Assembly (NCBI GenBank): GCA_023413645.1
Contig: JAEZPN010000110.1
Location: forward strand, 1-21,045
Direction of reading: 5' to 3'
Length of the DNA: 21,045 nucleotides
From: Bacteroidota bacterium
GTDB lineage: Bacteria > Bacteroidota > Bacteroidia > Bacteroidales > Rikenellaceae
Shown: positions 14,775-20,754 of the stretch, piece after piece
Numbering within the stretch: the stretch's first letter is position 1
Layout: every line of letters starts with the position of its first letter
The notes under the pieces: generated by a model
What the model was told of the DNA's origin: nothing
The model's input: the letters and a program-made list of their open reading frames with translations, nothing else
Database searches by the model: none
Translations under genes and position numbers: made by a program

Positions 14775-16511
14775 ATGGAGATATACTATGTAATAGCCCT
14801 TGCCGTCGTCGTAATTATGTCGGCGGCAAGTTTTATAGTAGGCCGTCGTAGCTGTGCCACAAATGGCGATGCGGCAAAGTGCAGCGATCTCGAGGCACAG
14901 TTAGCCGAAAGCAAGGAGTTGCTCGCAAAGAGCGAGGAGCGCCTCGAAGCGCTACGCTCTGAGGCCACCACCCTACGCTCGGAGCGCGACATTGAGCGCA
15001 CATCGCGCCAGCACCTCGAGGATCAAATCACATTAATTAAGGCCGATGCCAAGGAGGACCTCGAGAGACAGACTACCGTGCTCAAGGAGTCATACGAGAA
15101 TCAGTTGGCGCACCTTCGCGAGGAGCTAACAACGCAGACATCAGAGCTTAAGGAGTCTCATGAGAAGCAGCTATCCCAGCTCCGCGAGGAGCAGGCGAAG
15201 CAGACGGCAGCGCTCAAAGAGTCGTACGACAAGCAGACGGCGATGCTCAAGGAGGCGCAGGACAAGCAGATTGCCCACCTCCGCGAGGAGCAGCAGCGCC
15301 AAATGGAAGATTTCAAAGCGACAAACAAGGAGCAGCTCGACAAGCAGATGAAGCTACTTAGCGAGCAGATGCGCACCACCTCGGAGCAGGTACTTAAGGC
15401 TCGCGAGGAGGAGCTCGGCGAGCGTAACGTTGAGCAGGTATCGAAGATTGTCGACCCCCTGCGCCAGAGCCTTAAGCTTATGCAGGAGGCACTCAACACC
15501 TCAAGCAAGGAGCACAACGAGACAATGACACGCCTCGATGCCACCATCCAGGCTAATATGAAGAATAGCCGCGACCTCGGAGAGACTGCCGAGCGCCTTA
15601 CACGCGCCCTTGTGGGAGAGGTTAAGGTGCAGGGTAACTTCGGCGAGCTTAAGCTACGCCAACTTCTCGAGGACCTCGGTCTAAAGGAGGGCGAGCAGTA
15701 CTCAACACAGGAGTCGTTGAAGGATGAGTTCGGTTCGAGCATCAAGGATGACGAGGAGAAGGGTCTTATCCCCGACTTCGTGCTCCACTTCCCCAACAAC
15801 CGAGATGTTATCGTGGACTCGAAGGTCAACCTCAAGGCATACTCGCATTATATCGGCAAGGAGTGTGAGGATAACGAGAAGACAAAGTCGCAGTACTGCG
15901 CCGAGCATATCGCCGCGGTGCGCCGCCAGGTGGACATACTCGCAAAGAAGGACTACACGAAGTACCTCAAGACGGGATACTCGAAGCTCAACTTTGTGAT
16001 TATGTATATGCACAACGAGGGCGCGCTCAACCTCGCGCTCATGAACGACAACGGCCTTTGGAAGTATGCCTACGACAAGGGTGTACTTATCCTTGGCCCG
16101 CAGACTATGTATATGAACCTCCGCATCCTCGAGCTTATGTGGACGCAGAGCCGCCAGCTCGGCAGCCATAAGAAGATTGTGGAGACAGCCGAGGAGATGA
16201 TCAAGCGCACGCAGATCTTTGCCGAGCGCTTCAACGAGGTGGAGAAGCAGTTCCAGAAGACCACTGCGGCTATGGGCGATGTTAAGAAGTCTATCGCTTC
16301 GGGCGGCCAGAGCATTATTACCTCGGCCTCGAAGCTTATCAAACTCGGCGTTAAGGAGGATAAGAACCACGTTAAGATATCGACATTCTATGTCGAGGAG
16401 GAGTCATTGCAGATGATTGGCGAGCTCGACGAGGATAGCGAGTCTTTGGAGCAGATGAACCTCATTCCCGAGGATAACGACGAGGCAGTCGAAAAAAAAT
16501 ATAGAAATTAG
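14775..16511 (+). CDS. rmuC: DNA recombination protein RmuC with hendecad coiled coil
   Basis: RmuC-family membrane-anchored protein that limits inversions and rearrangements at short inverted repeats; a nuclease-like fold is proposed. The 578 residues comprise an N-terminal membrane helix (about 4-23), a coiled-coil segment (about 37-235), and the conserved RmuC domain (about 280-500) with VQGNFGELKLRQLLEDLGL, DFVLHFPNNRDVIVDSK (a PD-(D/E)XK-like core), VIMYMHNEGALNLAL and LILGPQTMYMNLRILELMW. Residues 100-187 form eight consecutive 11-residue units with Leu or a similar residue at position 4 (the last unit has Phe) and Gln at position 11, which is unusual. It begins 44 bp after rlmD and is followed by a terminator hairpin. 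Confident family call. Confidence 0.93.
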   Translation: MEIYYVIALAVVVIMSAASFIVGRRSCATNGDAAKCSDLEAQLAESKELLAKSEERLEALRSEATTLRSERDIERTSRQHLEDQITLIKADAKEDLERQTTVLKESYENQLAHLREELTTQTSELKESHEKQLSQLREEQAKQTAALKESYDKQTAMLKEAQDKQIAHLREEQQRQMEDFKATNKEQLDKQMKLLSEQMRTTSEQVLKAREEELGERNVEQVSKIVDPLRQSLKLMQEALNTSSKEHNETMTRLDATIQANMKNSRDLGETAERLTRALVGEVKVQGNFGELKLRQLLEDLGLKEGEQYSTQESLKDEFGSSIKDDEEKGLIPDFVLHFPNNRDVIVDSKVNLKAYSHYIGKECEDNEKTKSQYCAEHIAAVRRQVDILAKKDYTKYLKTGYSKLNFVIMYMHNEGALNLALMNDNGLWKYAYDKGVLILGPQTMYMNLRILELMWTQSRQLGSHKKIVETAEEMIKRTQIFAERFNEVEKQFQKTTAAMGDVKKSIASGGQSIITSASKLIKLGVKEDKNHVKISTFYVEEESLQMIGELDEDSESLEQMNLIPEDNDEAVEKKYRN

Positions 16512-16626
16512 TTAAAAATATTTTGATTATATCCTTATATCTGCGCAAAGTTTTCTGCGAGTTTTCATACTCTAATCTTACGGTATAATGCGCTGATTGT
16601 CACGATATAGTCAACTCATAAAACTT

Positions 16627-16684
16627 GAGGGGAGTATATAGTTTTGCACACCGCAAAGCATATATTCCCCTCTTTATAGTTTTT
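16627..16684 (+). terminator. Terminator hairpin after rmuC
   Basis: GAGGGGA (16627-16633) pairs with TCCCCTC (16666-16672). The stem is extended internally by TATAT/ATATA and TTTGC/GCAAA with small bulges, and the loop is ACACC. The T-tract is interrupted (TTT, then TTTTT at 16680-16684). It lies 116 bp beyond the rmuC stop. The bases between (16512-16626) hold no gene or motif that I can name. Confidence 0.6.
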
Positions 16685-16710
16685 GCTTATGCTGCTATAA
16701 GTATTTTTTG

Positions 16711-16742
16711 TTTGGAACATTAGATTTATTGTCATATATTTG
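16711..16742 (+). promoter_or_regulatory. Near-consensus Bacteroidota promoter for a small RNA
   Basis: TTTG at 16711-16714, a 20-bp spacer, and TATATTTG at 16735-16742 match the Bacteroidota -33/-7 consensus (TTTG, 19-21 bp, TAnnTTTG) perfectly. Predicted transcription start is near 16747-16749. No protein gene follows within 800 bp, but a structured segment ending in a terminator does. Confidence 0.8.
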
Positions 16743-16747
16743 CACCA

Positions 16748-16984
16748 GAAACAAATAGAAATAACTAAAAATAAGTTTAAGGTTAGTAGCAAAAAACGAG
16801 GATCCCGCCAAAGTTAAAGGGTTAATGAGAGCCGGATCGTCACCCAACGGGAGGTGCAAACTGTTTGCTGCACAGCCCGTGGGCATAGCTGAAGATATAA
16901 ATTTTATGGTGTAAAAAGTTAATAATTGTTTGTGTCCATTGTGTGAGGGCCGTCTGCTGTGAAGTACGACGGCCCAATTTTTTG
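16748..16984 (+). ncRNA. Candidate structured small RNA, about 235 nt
   Basis: Framed by a consensus promoter and an intrinsic terminator. Long-range pairing AAACAA 16749-16754 with TTGTTT 16926-16931, and TAACT 16762-16766 with AGTTA 16917-16921, closes a domain of about 183 nt. Inside are hairpin A (GA-GATCC 16798-16805 with GGATC-TC 16834-16841, one mismatch) and hairpin B (CCC-ACGGG 16843-16851 with CCCGTGGG 16876-16883, one bulged A, topped by GTGCA 16854-16858 with TGCAC 16869-16873). I cannot match it to tmRNA, RNase P, SRP RNA or a riboswitch I know. Size and closed ends are compatible with a 6S-like RNA (Bacteroidota have a 6S-Flavo family), but this is not shown. A 29-codon ORF (16825-16914) overlaps the structure and might instead be the product. 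Confidence 0.6.
16947..16983 (+). terminator. Intrinsic terminator of the small RNA
   Basis: GGGCCGTC (16947-16954) pairs perfectly with GACGGCCC (16968-16975) around a 13-nt loop, followed by AA and six T (16978-16983). It is the strongest terminator in this intergenic region. Confidence 0.85.
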
Positions 16985-16995
16985 CGCTACGTGCT

Positions 16996-17257
16996 GTCAT
17001 TCCGAGGAGCGTAGCGATGTGGGATTCTAAAATAATTAGTAATGAGTAATTAGCAATGGCACTCTGCGCTGTCATTCTGAGTGTAACGAAGAATCCCCTC
17101 GAAGCCGACCAGCGAGGAGATGCTTCGCGCTGCTCAGCATGACACACTGCGCAAAAGAGATTGCCATGTCGAGCAAAATCCTACTCGCAATGACGAGGTT
17201 GGTGACATTGTCTTTGTGTTGACTGGGAGGAGATCCTTCGCTACGCTCAGGATGACA
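16996..17257. repeat. Cluster of dispersed GTCATTCTGAG-type intergenic repeats
   Basis: Five diverged arms of one repeat are visible. Plus orientation: 16996-17027 (GTCATTCCGAGGAGCGTAGC...) and 17071-17095 (GTCATTCTGAGTGTAACGAA...). Minus orientation: 17119-17143, 17163-17194 and 17231-17257 (reverse complement GTCATCCTGAGCGTAGCGAA...). Arms 17071-17095 and 17119-17143 face each other and form a long imperfect hairpin. In translation they give the familiar repeat-derived strings HPERSEGSP, VILSVAKDL and MLSSAKHLL, which appear as spurious proteins in many genomes. The AT-rich TAATGAGTAATTAGCAAT string (17039-17056) lies between two of them. They are non-coding, REP-like and probably mobilised in trans or remnants; no transposase is present. 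Confidence 0.75.
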
Positions 17258-17278
17258 ACATTCAAAACCATAGCGAGT

Positions 17279-17340
17279 ACCCGCAAACACCGCGGGCAAT
17301 CAGTACTGTTGCGGGTGCATTTTTTTGAACCCGCAAACAC
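17279..17340 (+). repeat. ACCCGCAAACAC direct repeat with hairpin and T-tract
   Basis: ACCCGCAAACAC occurs exactly at 17279-17290 and 17329-17340. The first copy's ACCCGCAA (17279-17286) also pairs perfectly with TTGCGGGT (17309-17316), followed by GCA and seven T (17320-17326), which resembles an intrinsic terminator with a 22-nt loop. No gene ends just upstream, so if it is a terminator it insulates the downstream promoter from read-through. Confidence 0.55.
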
Positions 17341-17431
17341 GAAGAAGCAGATACGAGGTCTATCATCACCTCGCATATTTATGTGATATGCAGAAATCTT
17401 ACTCCCTCACCCTCAAATTGTTACCCAAAAA

Positions 17432-17462
17432 TTTGGAAAATTCAAGGGGGGGGGTAAATTTG
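17432..17462 (+). promoter_or_regulatory. Consensus promoter with nine-G tract in the spacer, upstream of OMP gene
   Basis: TTTG at 17432-17435, a 19-bp spacer, and TAAATTTG at 17455-17462 match the Bacteroidota -33/-7 consensus. The last nine spacer bases are all G (17446-17454), directly abutting the -7 box. The -33 TTTG is half of a small inverted repeat, CCAAA-AA-TTTGG (17425-17436). Predicted start near 17467 gives a leader of about 80 nt with a hairpin GCTTTC/GAAAGC (17483-17488 with 17496-17501). Confidence 0.8.
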
Positions 17463-17546
17463 TAGCCAGGAAAAGAATTTTGGCTTTCGATGTCAGAAAG
17501 CGAGAATGGCGGTGTCACACATAAAACAACATAACAGATTACATCT

Positions 17547-18089
17547 ATGAAAAGAGTTCTTCTAATTCTTGTCGCACTTACATTTATTACGGTGGGTGCG
17601 AGTGCCCAGACAACAAAGTACAACTACCACAAAAGGGGCTATTGGGGTAATGTGGAGGCTGCTGGTGGCGTGACGCTCGGTGGCGGCAGCGATATTGGCA
17701 TCAGCACCGTGCATGGTGCGCGCCTCGGCCATGGCGTTGCTGTGGGTATGGGTGTCGGATTCTATGTCGATGTCAACAGCGTGGTGAGCACCTTCTATGT
17801 CCCCGTATTCTTGGAGACCAAGTACTCGCCATTCAAGAGCGGCCGCTCGCCATATATCTCGCTCCGCACGGGATTCAGCATGAACGAATGGGCAATGCCC
17901 GGCTTCTACCTCGCACCAACATTGGGTTGCGACATTGGCCGTTTCACATTCTTCATGCGCTACGGCCTCAACCTCTACCCTACGACTGTCGACATAGACA
18001 TCAACTCGCCCGAGGTAGACATAGAGCTTACAGCGCCTGCGAACATCAAGACTCACGCACTCTCGATAGGCTTTGGCCTGAATTTCTAA
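17547..18089 (+). CDS. Small outer-membrane beta-barrel protein
   Basis: A 180-residue protein with a clear signal peptide (MKRVLLILVALTFITVGASAQ, cleavage after Ala20) and a mature part made of alternating polar/apolar strands: GNVEAAGGVTLGGGSDIGI, GHGVAVGMGVGFYVDV, STFYVPVFLETKYSP, PYISLRTGFSM, FYLAPTLGCDIGRF, FFMRYGLNLYP and a final ALSIGFGLNF ending in Phe. This fits an eight-stranded OmpA/OMP_b-brl-type barrel; no other domain is visible. The start is fixed by the signal peptide and an A-rich leader. It stands alone, preceded by the poly-G promoter and followed by a terminator. The specific family and role are not recognised; adhesion, immune-exposed surface or structural roles are all possible. 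Confidence 0.85.
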   Translation: MKRVLLILVALTFITVGASAQTTKYNYHKRGYWGNVEAAGGVTLGGGSDIGISTVHGARLGHGVAVGMGVGFYVDVNSVVSTFYVPVFLETKYSPFKSGRSPYISLRTGFSMNEWAMPGFYLAPTLGCDIGRFTFFMRYGLNLYPTTVDIDINSPEVDIELTAPANIKTHALSIGFGLNF

Positions 18090-18104
18090 CATAACACTAA
18101 CGAC

Positions 18105-18143
18105 AGAGGGGTTGCCCACGCGGACAACCCCTCTACTATTTTT
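18105..18143 (+). terminator. Intrinsic terminator after the OMP gene
   Basis: AGAGGGGTTG (18105-18114) pairs perfectly with CAACCCCTCT (18125-18134), with further CC/GG pairing inside the loop, then ACTA and TTTTT (18139-18143). The core GGGGTTGyCC...GGACAACCCC is shared with the terminator after ridA. Confidence 0.88.
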
Positions 18144-18147
18144 GTTA

Positions 18148-18272
18148 TTGAGAGTAAATAAAAAGATATAGTTTTAGGCTTGCGAAGCCCGAGAAACCGC
18201 AGTTTACTAAAGCGTAAATGAGGATTTCGAGGGCAAGCGTAACGACAAAATATACTTTTTATTTGCTCTCAA
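18148..18272. repeat. 125-bp palindromic MITE-like element between convergent genes
   Basis: The termini are an 18-bp inverted repeat with one mismatch: TTGAGAGTAAATAAAAAG (18148-18165) against CTTTTTATTTGCTCTCAA (18255-18272). Pairing continues imperfectly inward (GCTTGC 18178-18183 with GCAAGC 18233-18238), with local hairpins GGCTT-GCG-AAGCC (18177-18189) and TTTAC/GTAAA (18203-18218) in the middle. No coding sequence or clear target duplication is seen. The right arm encodes the last residues and stop of the META lipoprotein. It may be a miniature inverted-repeat element, or a long bidirectional terminator for the convergent genes. Confidence 0.6.
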
Positions 18273-18690
18273 CGGCGTGCATGATGCCAACAAGCGTGCC
18301 ATTCTTCAGAAGAAGCATATTGTCGCCATCCATCTCGTAGTGCGTAACACCCTCAAGCATGTCGTAGTAGGCATTCTCCATAACATGGTTCTCGCAGAAG
18401 CGGCGTGTGGAACCGAGGTTATCTATATCGAGGGCGCGGCTCTTGTCTACGGTGTAGGTCACAGTGAAGCGGTTGCAGTCGCCAGCACCTGCGGCTGTGC
18501 CGTTATCGCTGAAGCATAGGGTGAAGCTATCGCCCGTAGCAACAACCTCTCTACCCATAAGTTGCACAAGCTGCCATGTGGTGCCCACGAGTGGTTTCTC
18601 GAGCTTACTACGCTTACGGCAGTCGCAGCAGCCCACAGCAAGGAGTGCGGAAATAAGGAGGGTGATTGAAAATAAAATCGTGCGTTTCAT
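18259..18690 (-). CDS. META-domain (HslJ-like) lipoprotein
   Basis: A 143-residue lipoprotein: signal MKRTILFSITLLISALLAVGC with the lipobox cysteine at 21 and a second Cys following, then a META domain (about 33-140) with the family landmarks LVGTTWQLVQL, FTLCFSDNGTAAGAGDCNRFTVTYT, LGSTRRFCEN, a YYDMLEGVTHYEMDGDNMLLL segment and a short C-terminus. META proteins include HslJ, linked to heat and novobiocin tolerance in E. coli; the molecular role is unknown. The frame is open to an ATG at 18741, but the signal peptide and the -7 box at 18723-18730 place the start at 18690. The final codons (...AVESK) fall inside the inverted-repeat element at 18148-18272. Divergent from ridA. Confidence 0.88.
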   Translation of the reverse strand: MKRTILFSITLLISALLAVGCCDCRKRSKLEKPLVGTTWQLVQLMGREVVATGDSFTLCFSDNGTAAGAGDCNRFTVTYTVDKSRALDIDNLGSTRRFCENHVMENAYYDMLEGVTHYEMDGDNMLLLKNGTLVGIMHAVESK

Positions 18691-18710
18691 AATATTATTC
18701 CAAATTATCG

Positions 18711-18731
18711 TTATCTTTGCAACAAAGATAA
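18711..18731. promoter_or_regulatory. Perfect palindrome carrying divergent -7 boxes (META lipoprotein / ridA)
   Basis: TTATCTTTG-CAA-CAAAGATAA is a perfect 9-bp inverted repeat. It provides TATCTTTG on the plus strand (18712-18719) for ridA and the same octamer on the minus strand (18730-18723) for the META gene, both full matches to TAnnTTTG. Predicted leaders are about 35 nt and 28 nt. -33 elements are weak: TTTC at 18685-18688 (23-bp gap) for plus, and TTTA (18755-18752, 21-bp gap) for minus. Confidence 0.7.
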
Positions 18732-18758
18732 TACAAATCAATTAAAACCTATAAAGAA

Positions 18759-19133
18759 ATGAAAAAAGTTATCGCTTCACCCAAGGCTCCTAAGGCTGTA
18801 GGTCCCTACTCACAGGCTATCGCACACGACGCAACACTCTATATCTCTGGTCAGTTGCCCATCGACGGCGCAACAGGCGTTATGGCAGAGGGCGTAGAGG
18901 CACAGACTCGTCAGGCACTCACAAACCTCGGTTACATCCTCGAGGAGGCTGGCTACACATTTGATAACGTAGCAAAGACTACAGTATTGTTGGCAGACAT
19001 CGCTGATTTCGCAGCAATGAACGCTATCTACGCTGAGTTCTTCACAGGCGACAAGCCCGCACGCATCTGCTACCAGGTTGCAGCATTGCCTATGGGTGCG
19101 CGCGTTGAGATCGACGCAATTGCTATCAAGTAA
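18759..19133 (+). CDS. ridA: Reactive imine/enamine deaminase RidA
   Basis: RidA (YjgF/YER057c/UK114 family) hydrolyses reactive enamine/imine intermediates such as 2-aminoacrylate released by PLP enzymes, protecting those enzymes; it acts as a cytosolic homotrimer. The 124-residue protein has the full family length with VGPYSQAI (residues 14-21), LYISGQLPID, QTRQALTNLGYILEEAG, KTTVLLADIADFAAMNAIYAEFF and PARICYQVAALPMGARVEIDAIA. Arg102 in PARIC corresponds to the carboxylate-binding arginine (Arg105 in E. coli). The start follows an A-rich leader. Codon use is biased in the same way as the exb genes, suggesting high expression. It is monocistronic with its own terminator and divergent from the META gene. 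Confidence 0.95.
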   Translation: MKKVIASPKAPKAVGPYSQAIAHDATLYISGQLPIDGATGVMAEGVEAQTRQALTNLGYILEEAGYTFDNVAKTTVLLADIADFAAMNAIYAEFFTGDKPARICYQVAALPMGARVEIDAIAIK

Positions 19134-19155
19134 TTAAGCGCGATATCGCAAAGTT

Positions 19156-19190
19156 AAGGGGTTGTCCGTGCGGACAACCCCTTATTCTTT
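19156..19190 (+). terminator. Intrinsic terminator after ridA
   Basis: AAGGGGTTGTCC (19156-19167) pairs perfectly over 12 bp with GGACAACCCCTT (19172-19183) around a GTGC tetraloop, then ATTCTTTATT. The T-tract is interrupted but the stem is very stable. The hairpin may also stop transcription of the convergent minus-strand lipoprotein gene. No gene is seen between here and 19244. Confidence 0.85.
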
Positions 19191-19243
19191 ATTCAGCCCC
19201 GTAAGTAGTCTCTTTTATGTGCCTTTGAGGGATGCTCTACGCA

Positions 19244-20719
19244 CTATATTGCGCCATAGTATTTGCCCTTCCAGATGTAGTAGTCATCCCTTGCGCGTAG
19301 CTCAAAACTAAACTCAACAAGGTCATCGTCAATCAGCAGAATGCGCACCTCGCCGCCCTTGATAGCTACCTCGCCCAATGGAGTGCCGAATCTCAGGGTT
19401 GCTACGTCTACATATGGCACCTGAGCCCCTGCTGCATCTGTGATAGGGTAGTCGCCCTCAGCAAGCTCCTCGGCGTAGATGTCGAGAGATAGGGTGTAGT
19501 CACCGCCAAAATCTATATGGTATCTGCCGCTCTCAACCTCGTTGATTGCTACGCTGTCAAGCGCAAACTGACGGTCAAACTCCATGAAATCTGGTAGCAA
19601 GCCGCAATACTCGAATGTAACCTCACGGCCCAACGCGTCAACAACATCTACATCGAACATATATTCATACTCATCGTTTATCGAGATGTTAACTGTGCCA
19701 CTGGCAAGCTCACCATAGCAGCCATTAGCGATGAACCACGAGTTGTGTGCCTCGATATCGCCTGCTGCGAACTCCTCGGCGTTATTAACGCTATACTGGC
19801 CAGGTTCCAAGTACATCTCGTTTTGCTTGACAAGATGCGCCTCAAGAACAAGCGTAGCCTTGCCATCGAGCGTGTTGAAGGCTATCGTCGCACGCTTGCC
19901 CTGCTCCCTCTTGCGGATGTCGGGGCAGTTAAACTCTATATTAGATATGTCGTAGTGGGGCATATCGCCAACGTAGTCATATATCTCAACCTTGTAGAGC
20001 GTGTCGCCCGCATAGAGGCTGGCGCTGATAGAGTATCTGTCTCTAAGCTCCTGGTTAGGAATATCCACCTCTACATCCACCCTATCGAAATAGATAGGCT
20101 CGCTGCCATCTGCAAAGCTTATGAACGAACGCTTGGCATCGATACCCGCATTGATACCGCCATCTGTTGTGTAGCTACCCTCGGGAAGCATCTCGCCTGG
20201 CTCGGCATTGAACACCAGGGTAAGCTCGCACTCGGGATTAACATCGGTAAAGAGGAGTGCGAAATCGGTGTCGGCATACTGCTCATCAAGCAGACGACGC
20301 ACAAGGCCAAAGTCGAGGGCCACCTCATCGTAGTGCTGTGATGCTGTGGTTGCAATCTCGTAGGCCACCTCCACGCCCTTGCTGTTCTTCGCAGCTACGG
20401 CAATGAGGTATGGAGTGTTGCGCTCAAGGTTATATACCTTCACTGTGTACGCCTCGTTTATCTTCGATGGCTTGCCATCGGCCAAGATCTGCTCAGCATT
20501 GCACATACCCTCCGAGGCCTTAGCCACGATATACTTCACCTCAGTGGCATTCGCAGACTCAATCTGAAACGAGATTGACGAGTCGGTCGTTGACTCAATA
20601 GCAATCTTCACACCCAGCTTGGTTGCCTCGTCTCCTGCTGACTTGTCGCAGCCAACAAACAGAACTACCACACCCATAATAAGCGAGCATAGCAGAGAGT
20701 TGTAAATTAAGTTTTTCAT
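19244..20719 (-). CDS. Large secreted lipoprotein with FnIII-like domain and three internal repeats
   Basis: A 491-residue lipoprotein with the signal MKNLIYNSLLCSLIMGVVVLFVGC and lipobox cysteine at 24. Residues about 36-130 look like a fibronectin type III domain (ISFQIESANATEVKYIV, then YTVKVYNLERNTPYLIAVAAKNSKG). Three diverged repeats follow, each beginning with a two-strand unit plus LPEGSY-like turn: LTLVFNAEPGEMLPEGSYTT, then ATLVLEA...YLEPGQYSV, then YTLSLDIYAEELAEGDYPI; each includes a surface-exposed strand-rich tail. The protein is rich in Asp/Glu. Such proteins are common on the Bacteroidales surface, but the target is unknown and I do not recognise a named family. No -7 box is visible in the 35-bp gap upstream, so it may be co-transcribed with the partial gene at 20755. 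Confidence 0.82.
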   Translation of the reverse strand: MKNLIYNSLLCSLIMGVVVLFVGCDKSAGDEATKLGVKIAIESTTDSSISFQIESANATEVKYIVAKASEGMCNAEQILADGKPSKINEAYTVKVYNLERNTPYLIAVAAKNSKGVEVAYEIATTASQHYDEVALDFGLVRRLLDEQYADTDFALLFTDVNPECELTLVFNAEPGEMLPEGSYTTDGGINAGIDAKRSFISFADGSEPIYFDRVDVEVDIPNQELRDRYSISASLYAGDTLYKVEIYDYVGDMPHYDISNIEFNCPDIRKREQGKRATIAFNTLDGKATLVLEAHLVKQNEMYLEPGQYSVNNAEEFAAGDIEAHNSWFIANGCYGELASGTVNISINDEYEYMFDVDVVDALGREVTFEYCGLLPDFMEFDRQFALDSVAINEVESGRYHIDFGGDYTLSLDIYAEELAEGDYPITDAAGAQVPYVDVATLRFGTPLGEVAIKGGEVRILLIDDDLVEFSFELRARDDYYIWKGKYYGAI

Positions 20720-20754
20720 AGTCTTATTATATTTTATTTAACATAGTTCTATAA

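Noticed and set aside
15158..15835. 225-codon minus-strand open frame opposite rmuC
   Set aside because: Ser/Cys/Arg-rich antisense of the coiled-coil repeats.
16695..17147. Minus-strand open frame of 150 codons across the RNA candidate and repeats
   Set aside because: It reads through the terminator hairpin and the dispersed repeats (translation contains the CHAEQREASP and IANYSLLI repeat strings), so it is not a gene.
17072..17386. Open frames giving CHPERSEGSP- and VILSVAKDL-like peptides
   Set aside because: These are the well-known spurious translations of an intergenic repeat; no start context or conserved domain.
18137..18144. TATTTTTG as a -7 element
   Set aside because: Matches TAnnTTTG only because it is the T-tract of the preceding terminator; nothing on the plus strand follows that it could express.
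18691..18741. Upstream start for the META lipoprotein
   Set aside because: Would disrupt the lipoprotein signal and include the palindromic promoter in the coding region.
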